Assembly (NCBI RefSeq): GCF_003576645.1
Contig: NC_044923.1
Coordinates: 5,300,788 to 5,364,787, forward strand
Length of the DNA: 64,000 nucleotides
DNA from: Ipomoea triloba
Lineage: Eukaryota; Streptophyta; Magnoliopsida; Solanales; Convolvulaceae
Reading direction: 5' to 3'
Shown: piece by piece, positions 57,221 to 64,000 of the stretch
Position numbering within the stretch: position 1 is the stretch's first letter
Layout of the letters: each line of letters opens with the position of its first letter
Translations under genes and position numbers: made by a program
The notes under the pieces: model-generated
Database searches by the model: none
What the model saw: only the letters and a program-made list of their open reading frames with translations
What the model was told of the DNA's origin: nothing

Positions 57221-57508
57221 AATTGTAATTTATGCCCCTTCATAATACGTCAATTATCAATGTAACTCCTGAATTATTTGTGGTGTAAATGTTGTCCATC
57301 AATTTTCAAAACGATACATATATTGCCCCTCCCAAGTGTAAATGTTGCCCCTCAATTTTCAAAATGTTACTTATATTGCCCCTCCCGTACGGTACATGAG
57401 GGGCAATATATGTACCGTTTTGAAAATTGAGGGGCAACATTTACACCACTAATAATTCAAGGGTGATATTAATAATTGACATATTATGGAGGGACATAAA
57501 TTACAATT
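57221..57508. repeat. Fold-back element with arms of about 110 bp
   Basis: Left arm words AATTGTAATTTATGCCCCTT, GTGGTGTAAATGTTG and ATACATATATTGCCCCTC recur inverted at 57398-57508. The loop contains an additional direct copy of GTGTAAATGTTGCCCCTCAA. Confidence 0.8.
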
Positions 57509-57711
57509 TTCCCAAAAAAAAAATATTAAGGAGTAATAGAAAATCATGGTCTAGAGTCATGCCATCTTAATTAATCACACAAGGGTCTGATTGCAAGTAC
57601 TTTAGTACCACTTTATATTTTGTTTTGTTTTTTTTTTCTTTTTCAGAAATAAAGTGTTCAAAAATGCACCAGGATGAAATGCACAACAATTATGGGTCAT
57701 CGGTCATGCAC

Positions 57712-57844
57712 CATTAGGTATGCATAAATGCATCACAACGTGCTCAGAAATGCACCAGGGTAAAATGCACAAATACACCAAAAAATGCACCATATCATGG
57801 TACATTTCTGAATACGTTGTGGTGCATTCTTGCATACCTAATGG
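57712..57844. repeat. Hairpin with 46-bp arms rich in AATGCACCA
   Basis: CCATTAGGTATGCATAAATG...AGAAATGCACCA (57712-57757) pairs with TGGTACATTTCTGAATACGT...CATACCTAATGG (57799-57844). The neighbourhood repeats AATGCACCA and AAATGCACAA. Confidence 0.75.
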
Positions 57845-57887
57845 TAAATGACTGGACGTCCGCACGAGAATCAGACCATATATATAT

Positions 57888-58372
57888 CAGGGGCTTGCTC
57901 AAGTGCAAACCCTCCCACAGGAAAGAAATGAGAACGCTTCGCAGCCGTTCACGTGTCCATATCAATGAATCAGATGTAATTTTTAAAAAACGACGCGGTG
58001 GCATTTTCATATATAAATAACTCAAACTTTGGTACAAGTAATTGTGCTATAAGTGTAAGTAACTAGTGCACATTTGCAAGTAAAATTACTTACAGGTGCA
58101 CCTATTTTCACTTCCAAGTGCAAGTAATTTATCTTGTTAACATTCGTGCACCTAATTATAGCGTTAGGTGCAAGTAGTTATAACATTAAGTGCACTTAGT
58201 ATTGATGCTTAGTGTACATTTTATTTGCACTTCGATGTCCAATTATTTACAAAAATATCACCACATTTAAAAAAAAAAATTAGTGTTTTTGATCTGTTAG
58301 GTATGAACACGTAGACGGATAACATACGTTCTCATTTCTTCCATGGGCGAGTGGTTCGCACCTGAACACACT
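57888..58372. mobile_element. Inverted-repeat element inside a TA microsatellite (1)
   Basis: TA runs lie at both borders (57879-57887 and 58373-58384). Left arm CAAGTGCAAACCCTCCCACA and AAGAAATGAGAACG pairs with the reversed right arm CAGGTGCGAACCACTCGCCC and AAGAAATGAGAACG. The interior repeats GTGCAAGTAA-type words. No coding. The structure resembles the rice Micron type of MITE that targets TA microsatellites. Confidence 0.65.
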
Positions 58373-58384
58373 TATATATATATA

Positions 58385-58712
58385 GTCATAATCAGGTGTG
58401 GCCGCGTCTTAACGTACGGTCAGTGCGGCCGCACTACTATGTATACAAATATACACCACTCAATGTAATAAGCTTCACCAAAAAACACACCACTGGGTAT
58501 GCAAATATACACCACACAGTGTTAGTACATGAACCATAAGGGGAGGGGAGTTATGGTGCATTATTTTGGTTTTGTGGCGTGTTTTTTTTGGTGTTTTTAT
58601 ATATTTTTATTGTGGTGCATTTTCTAACATTGAGTGGTATATATTTGTATACATAGTGGTGTATTTCGCATCGACCGCACGGGAAGGCGCGACCACATTT
58701 GAATAGAAATCT
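58385..58712. mobile_element. Inverted-repeat element inside a TA microsatellite (2)
   Basis: Left arm AGTCATAATCAGGTGTGGCC, ACTATGTATACAAATA and CACCACTCAATGT pairs with the reversed right arm TCAAATGTGGTCGCGCC and CACTATGTATACAAATATA. It abuts the TA run at 58373-58384 on the left and a CT/TA microsatellite (58711-58794) on the right. Confidence 0.65.
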
Positions 58713-58719
58713 CTATCTA

Positions 58720-58794
<75 letters not shown>
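58713..58794. repeat. CT and TA microsatellite
   Basis: CT units to 58736, followed by about 29 TA units. Reading frames through it (Tyr/Ile repeats) are not genes. Confidence 0.95.
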
Positions 58795-58797
<3 letters not shown>

Positions 58798-58880
58798 TCT
58801 TTTGGACGTGAAAGTTGACCATGATAACATAATAAAAATTATTTTTCTTTTAACAAGGATATGACAAATGGCAATACAAG

Positions 58881-59602
58881 TACTGACGGAACCACTATGG
58901 TGGCAGTGGGGGCAGCTGCCCCCACTCACCCCACCCCCATCCCATATATAGCTTTTGTATGTATATATGTATATATAGTACATGTTTTATATATAAATAT
59001 ATGAAAACAGATGAAAGTTAAAAATTGATAAGCTTGCAGAGTTGGTAGGCGTGTCATTTTGTTTAAAAAATGGCGAGGGTTTAAATCCTAGCCACAACAC
59101 TTGCTTTTGTTGCAGCTTTTCAATTGTATACGTACATATAGCTTTCTTCATTGCGTCTTTTGATAAGATGTATAATTTATAATGCGTTTTCTATTTGAAT
59201 TATTTTATCAAATTAATTATATTTTATATAGCCTTATGAATATTTTTATAAAGTTTTGATTCGTTTTATTTTCTGCCTATATCAAACAATATTTATAATG
59301 TGTTTTGTAATTTAAGAATTTATTTGTATTTGATATTTGTATTTGAACCTTGTGGCACTCGGTTTACACTCCCACATGGAAAAGAGTGAGTTCGAGCCTC
59401 AGTGGAGGCGATTGTTGACGACTCTTTGTGTTTCAATAGGTTGAGAAAGTAGTTATGAACATATATTACACTGTAACAGAGTCAATAGTACTCAAAAAAC
59501 ATTTTTGAATTTAATCTTTGCTTCTTCGCCCACTCAAAAAACATTTTTGAATTTAATCTTTGCTTCTTCGCCCCCTCAACCGAAATCCTGGATACGCCAC
59601 TG
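58881..59602. mobile_element. Non-autonomous hAT-like element with nested SINE
   Basis: A perfect 8-bp direct repeat AATACAAG flanks it (58873-58880 and 59603-59610), as for hAT insertions. Ends are TACTGACGGAACCAC and, reversed, CAGTGGCGTATCCAGG. It contains a SINE at 59346-59500 and a 42-bp tandem duplication (CATTTTTGAATTTAATCTTT and GCTTCTTCGCCC, 59491-59574). Confidence 0.75.
59346..59500 (+). mobile_element. SINE family A copy nested in the hAT-like element
   Basis: Head AACCTTGTGGCACTCGGTTT, box-B-like GAGTTCGAGCCTCAGTGG, body GGTTGAGAAAGTAGTTATGA and GAGTCAATAGTACTC plus A-run. Younger than the element that contains it. Confidence 0.8.
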
Positions 59603-59610
59603 AATACAAG

Positions 59611-60165
59611 AAACTAGTAGATTTTTACTAAATACCAATCTATATATGTGTTACTTTGTCAATGAAATTATGTTTAACAAACACATTTAGTTTACAAAAT
59701 TATTTTAAATTTAATCTAAATAAATATAAAAATCTTATAAGAGTTAATTTAGGTTATTATTCTTGATTTATGTTCGTATATTTATGTTTCTTAACTATAC
59801 ATTGTACTACAAATATTATACATTTATACTACCATTTTTACCAAACAAAATTTTCTTTACATTATTAAAATTTTATTAATATATATTAAATACTACCATA
59901 ATTATATTTAATCGTTTACCATAATGTATCAAATTCTACTATTTCTAATATAGAAATAATGTTCCCAACATAAATGGAAATGTGTTACCCAAATTATCAA
60001 CTATATTTGTTAATATTTACTACTCTGTATTTTTTAAATTTTATATACTATTATTTCGTAAAAAAATATTTCGGTATAATTTGACGCTTATTTCTGTACA
60101 ACATGGCAGAAAGGAAAGTAAACTAAATACAAATTAATGCAAATATACAAAATGCTAATAAACAT
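59611..60165. other. AT-rich intergenic DNA, nothing recognised
   Basis: Very AT-rich with no gene or defined element seen. Confidence 0.4.
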
Positions 60166-60169
60166 TAGG

Positions 60170-60880
60170 GCATTCATATCAGTGGACATTTTGGAGATAT
60201 TGAAACAGTAGGTGTCTACTTGGATGAGAGAGAAGTGAGGTGAGAGAATAAAAATGAAGTCCAGCAAGGAAGGGTTTTTAATACAGTAAATATGATTCAC
60301 AGGTTTCAAGGTGAAACAGCGCTCCTCTGCGTCAGGCATACGAAGTGAGCCCAGCGGGCGCGTGCACTGCATGACAAACCCAATCCTTTGTTATTATTAT
60401 TTTTAAAATTAGTTTTGTTTTTTTTTCCTCTCTACCCATTTTCTCTTTTCTAATCACACTTACAAAAACTCCTCAAAAACCGCGAATAAACTCCATTGAT
60501 AAGGCATTCCCCAATAGTTAGAATTTTGGTGTGGTTTTTGAGGAGTTTTTGTAAGAATGATTAGAAAAGAGAAAATGGAATGAAGGAAAAAAAATAAAAG
60601 GAAAAAATAAAACAAACAAAACAACTAAAAAAAAGTTAAAAAAATGTAATTTACGCGCCCAGGGCCTGCCTGGGCGCGAGAACTACGCCTTACGGACTAT
60701 GAGGTGCAATTCTCCTCTCACCAAGGGGGCCCACCATGTTAGCATAAAAACTCAAGCTTGCAGGAAAAAAAACAGTCCCAAATCACCTCTTTCCATTTGT
60801 TAAAACACTCTTCACTCATTTTAAGATCTGGAAAATCTCACAAAAACCTTCTTTTGGGGAAGGCCTAAGGATGCTCTTAT
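60170..60880. mobile_element. Non-autonomous DNA element with internal palindrome
   Basis: The left side starts GGGCATTCATATCAGTGG and the right side reversed reads AGAGCATCCTTAGG, weakly paired ends. Inside, CCATTTTCTCTTTTCTAATC then TTACAAAAACTCCTCAAAAA (60436-60480) is answered by its reverse complement at 60532-60578. Exact borders are uncertain. Confidence 0.45.
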
Positions 60881-61049
60881 AGGTTTTTTGCTTCCTATAT
60901 TTTTACAAAATAACGATTTTAGTGTATCAGTTGTTAATGTAAGCATTATTTATCTTTCATACCTACATTATTATTCTTAGTACATTATTTGAGTTATAAA
61001 TTGTGCCGTTTTAAGCTAGTATCTCATACTCACTATTTTTTGTTTAGTG

Positions 61050-61174
61050 TCCCGAACAATAATACTACTATAAACTACTTTCTCAACCTATGAAGCACAA
61101 CGAGACAGCAACGCCCTCCCCTTTTATATAGAGGGTGTGACCGGATGCCACTAGACCACAAGGTCATTGGCAGT
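61050..61174 (-). mobile_element. SINE family A copy, antisense
   Basis: Reversed body (AAACTACTTTCTCAACCTAT) and reversed head (GGATGCCACTAGACCACAAG, GTCATTGGC). The 3' tail is mutated. About 510 bp upstream of the AHL start codon. Confidence 0.75.
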
Positions 61175-61499
61175 ATTTAAATAATAAAGTACTTGTTAAC
61201 AAGTTAAAAAACGAAATCATTATTTCCTACAAGTATAAGACGAAAAACATTATTTTAATATTTTTACTTAAATAAAGGAAAAATTACAGAATATTCAAAT
61301 CTTTAATTCATTAAAAAAAATCAAAGAAAGCTTTATTTATTCCTTTCGACCCCCACAGTATTTTCCTGGGGCGGTCCAATGATGACATGTCCTTAAGGGC
61401 CACTTTGTCTACAAAAAATAATGTTTCTAAAACAGGCAAACAAATAAACCGAACAATACTTTCCTATTCCTATTATTAATATAATTCTTTTTATTATTA

Positions 61500-61684
61500 T
61501 TATATTCTATATATAATCCTTTTCCCTCTCTATCTCCTCGAGCTTCTTGCGTTTATTGTTATTATATTCCTATATGCACACAACCATCTTCATCATTCCC
61601 AGTCCTATAGATATATAGAGAGAGAGAGAAAACATTGACTTATATAGAGAGAGAAACAGTGTTTTTTATGATTATTATTAAAAT
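61500..61684 (+). promoter_or_regulatory. Core promoter and leader of the AHL gene
   Basis: CTATATATAATCC (about 61507-61519) is a good TATA box. The leader has two similar blocks TATATAGAGAGAGAGA (61612-61630) and TATATAGAGAGAG (61640-61654) before the ATG. Confidence 0.5.
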
Positions 61685-62617
61685 ATGAAAGGGGAATTCG
61701 TAGATCAAGAAAACAACAAGGATAGTGCCAATATGTTCACTAAGATCCATCATTCTCCTCACCACCCTTATCACCACCCTCCGCCGCCGCAAAACCCTAA
61801 TTTTCACCTTTCCGGCGCCGATGAAACGAACAACCGCAGCCCTGCTTCGCCGTCCGGCGGTGATCGGAAGGAGGCAATTGCACCGCAGCCGGTGTCTGCT
61901 AGGCCGCCGCCGCAGGCGGCGGCGGCGGCGAGTGGCGGCAGCGACGGAGCGAGCATCGAGGTGATCCGGCGGCCGAGGGGGCGGCCGCCGGGGTCGAAGA
62001 ACAAGCCGAAGCCGGCGGTGATCATCACGCGCGACTCGGAGGCGTCGATGAGTCCGTACATTCTAGAAGTCCCGGCCGGGTCGGATTTGGTGGAGTCCGT
62101 GACCCGGTTCTGCCGGAAACACAATACGGGTCTCTGCGTTCTAAACGGGTCGGGTACCGTTTCCAACGTGACTCTCCGGCAGCCCTCCTCCACCCCCGGC
62201 GCCACCGTCACGTTCCACGGCCGCTTCGATATCCTCTCGATCTCCGCCACCGTCGTGCCGCCGAACGCGAGCTTTATGTACAATGGAACCGGCAGCGCCT
62301 TCACCATCTCGCTGGCCGGGCCTCAAGGCCAAGTGGTGGGTGGGGCCGTGGTGGGGCCCCTACTATCCGCCGGAACCGTTTACTTAATTTCCGCCACCTT
62401 CAACAACCCGTCTTATTACCGGTTCCCGACGGAGGAGGAGACCAGAAATTCCGGCGGCGGGGGAAGCGGGGGAAGTGAAGGGCGTCATCCGTCGCCGCAG
62501 ACGGCGGTTTCCGGCGGAGGAGAGGGCAGTGCCGCCGCGCCGGAGCCCTTGTATAGCGGCCATTTAGGTTCTGACGTCATCTGGGCTCCGACCGCTAGAC
62601 AGCCACCGCCATACTAA
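61685..62617 (+). CDS. AHL: AT-hook motif nuclear-localised (AHL) protein
   Basis: 310 aa, intronless as is usual for clade A AHL genes. The N-terminus is rich in His/Pro and Ala/Gly. One AT-hook at residues 95-110 (RRPRGRPPGSKNKPKP) binds the minor groove of AT-rich DNA. A PPC/DUF296 domain follows at about 122-245, with SPYILEVPAGSDLVESVTRF, GLCVLNGSGTVSNVTLRQP, the core GRFDILSISATVVP (usual GRFEIL, here Asp for Glu) and GPQGQVVGGAVVGPLLSAGT. The PPC domain drives AHL trimers and partner recruitment; known members control hypocotyl growth, flowering and flower development. The C-terminus is Gly/Ser/Pro-rich. Coding GC is far above that of the flanks. I cannot assign the exact AHL number. 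Confidence 0.96.
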   Translation: MKGEFVDQENNKDSANMFTKIHHSPHHPYHHPPPPQNPNFHLSGADETNNRSPASPSGGDRKEAIAPQPVSARPPPQAAAAASGGSDGASIEVIRRPRGRPPGSKNKPKPAVIITRDSEASMSPYILEVPAGSDLVESVTRFCRKHNTGLCVLNGSGTVSNVTLRQPSSTPGATVTFHGRFDILSISATVVPPNASFMYNGTGSAFTISLAGPQGQVVGGAVVGPLLSAGTVYLISATFNNPSYYRFPTEEETRNSGGGGSGGSEGRHPSPQTAVSGGGEGSAAAPEPLYSGHLGSDVIWAPTARQPPPY

Positions 62618-63112
62618 GATTTGTGTTTTTGTTTAATATATATCGATATTCAAAGCTTATTTTAGTTTGACTTAGATTATTTTTCCTAATTTTTGTTTAC
62701 CACTTTTGGTCTTTTGTTTTGTGTAGATTTTATTACTATATTCTAATTATAGTATTTTAATCATATAGTTAATGTGTTGCTGCAATGCAAAGAAGAATGT
62801 AGTTTTATTAGCCTTATTTTAATTCTTACCAATGTTCATGTTTTTGTCGTGTTACTATCTAATTGGTTTTTTTAATACCCTATTTAATTTGATATCTCAC
62901 TAATATGAGACTAGATTCGATTTGAACCGAACTTATAAAATTTGACTCTTAGATAGCAAGAATTTTGAGACTAAATGCTGGCTTGTGAACTGTGATGAAT
63001 TCGAGACAATTTGTTGTTGTTGTTGGTTTTTTTTTTCTTTTTTTTGATCGAGAAGCGAGGGGGGGGGGGGGTGTCGGGGGAGAAGGGAATTAGTTGGTCT
63101 CCATCACTCTAG
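62618..63112 (+). other. AHL 3'UTR and downstream flank
   Basis: Presumed 3'UTR and AT-rich flank, with a G run at 63058-63071. No other gene seen. Confidence 0.4.
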
Positions 63113-63373
63113 CAGGGGGTGTACCGAACCGTTTTAACCGAAATTTTTAAACCTTTAACCGTTAACCGAATCGAAATTTATGTTATCGAATTAACTGAAC
63201 TAAATTTTTTTCGGTTAACCGAACTTTTTAAACTTAAAATTTAAAATTCTAAAAATAACACCTAAAATAATAAATCTAATTAAAATAAAATACAAATCAT
63301 AATAAATCCAATTAAAATAAAATACAAATCATAATAGGAATTAGGAATTTAGGATCACATAACTACATAAGTA

Positions 63374-63425
<52 letters not shown>

Positions 63426-63559
63426 TTTGGTTAACCGACATTTTCGAACCAAATTAACTGTTAACTGAAGTTTTAAGATTCATTTAACCATTAACCGAAC
63501 TGAAAATTTTGATTCGGTTAATGGTTAACCGAATTTTTCCGGTAGTTTGCACAGCCCTA
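63113..63559. mobile_element. hAT-like MITE rich in GGTTAACCGAA
   Basis: Flanked by 8-mers CACTCTAG (63105-63112) and CACTCTAT (63560-63567), 7 of 8 equal. Ends are CAGGGGGTGTACCGAACCG and, reversed, TAGGGCTGTGCAAACTACCG. The arms carry many TTAACCGAA and GGTTAACC words and surround a TA microsatellite (63377-63421). Confidence 0.65.
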
Positions 63560-64000
63560 CACTCTATGGTTACACGTGACATGCACGAGGTCCTTAAAGA
63601 ACTCCTCGTCACTTCCAAGGGCAGGTGTTGATAACCTTTCTCTCTTCATGTTGTCGAGTGCTTATTGAGGCAAGATTATCGGGCACCTTGTTTTGCTCTC
63701 GATATATAAATCGTACGGATAAATGTTCTGCCGACTGTTTGTTGTTTAATTGTATAAAGAATAATGTGACATGTGATCATTGAGTGCTATGAACGAACTA
63801 ACTGATTTCACCCATTTGTAATGAAATTTTAAAATACCTAATCAACGGCTTATCTCACCAAATTGTAATGAAAGGGTAAAGTATCTAATTAAAAAAAAAA
63901 AAACGTTATGTCAAGAGGAGAAAATTTTAGAGGTGTGAGTGTAAGTAACATTACTTTAACGTTTGCGGTTGATGATCTAATTTACCGGGAATTGTTTATG
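63560..64000. other. Intergenic DNA, nothing recognised
   Basis: No gene, RNA or defined element recognised up to the window end. Confidence 0.4.

Noticed and set aside
58607..58983. Tyr/Ile-repeat open frames
   Set aside because: Translation of the TA microsatellite.
61804..62307. 167-codon minus-strand frame
   Set aside because: Antisense shadow of the AHL coding sequence.

Overview
The window is nuclear DNA of a flowering plant, most likely an asterid eudicot. The evidence is AT-rich intergenic DNA, genes with many short GT-AG introns, plant-only families (SVP-type MADS-box, AHL, RWP-RK) and dense plant transposons. I cannot fix the genus. The repeat content would suit Convolvulaceae, but that is a guess.

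Eight gene models are supported, seven host genes and one carried by a transposon. (1) 667-6001 (-): SVP/JOINTLESS-like MADS-box gene, 8 coding exons including a 16-nt last exon. (2) 9986-12696 (-): DPH5, diphthamide biosynthesis methyltransferase, 6 exons. (3) 15539-16762 (+): intronless J-domain protein with a Cys cluster and a C-terminal AT-hook. (4) 18398-18778 (-): small membrane-anchored Cys-rich protein, probably with a 2.8-kb 5'UTR intron. (5) 30122-31045 (+): RWP-RK gene inside a retrotransposon. (6) 33439-35355 (+): NHP2, box H/ACA snoRNP protein. (7) 40113-41289 (+): Lys-rich protein of unknown function. (8) 47991-53796 (+): AP-4 complex mu subunit, 13 exons. An intronless AHL gene (61685-62617, +) closes the series as a ninth CDS. 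These are ordinary, independently transcribed genes; I see no functional cluster.

The most striking object is a 6.15-kb Copia-type LTR retrotransposon at 26995-33143, minus strand. Its two 466-bp LTRs read as identical, and it has a 5-bp target-site duplication (GATAT). Its pol is decayed: only a protease fragment with stop codons is recognisable. In antisense orientation it carries an intact three-exon RWP-RK transcription-factor gene with its own TATA box. This looks like a recently mobilised, non-autonomous element carrying a host regulatory gene with its introns preserved. It landed about 300 bp upstream of the NHP2 start codon.

Other accessory DNA: a tiny LTR (TRIM-like) element in SVP intron 3 whose interior is a fragment of 25S rRNA; two tRNA-derived SINE families (one with about ten copies); Tourist-like, hAT-like and MULE-like non-autonomous elements with visible target-site duplications; and a pair of inverted-repeat elements inside TA microsatellites.

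Assembly caution: three large direct duplications (22961-26140, 40232-43942, 43878-46320) are each split by a single N, and the copies are essentially identical. They look like unmerged contig overlaps rather than biology. The second one falsely duplicates exons 2-4 of the Lys-rich gene. Two longer N gaps (52341-52454, 54915-55429) sit between homopolymers.
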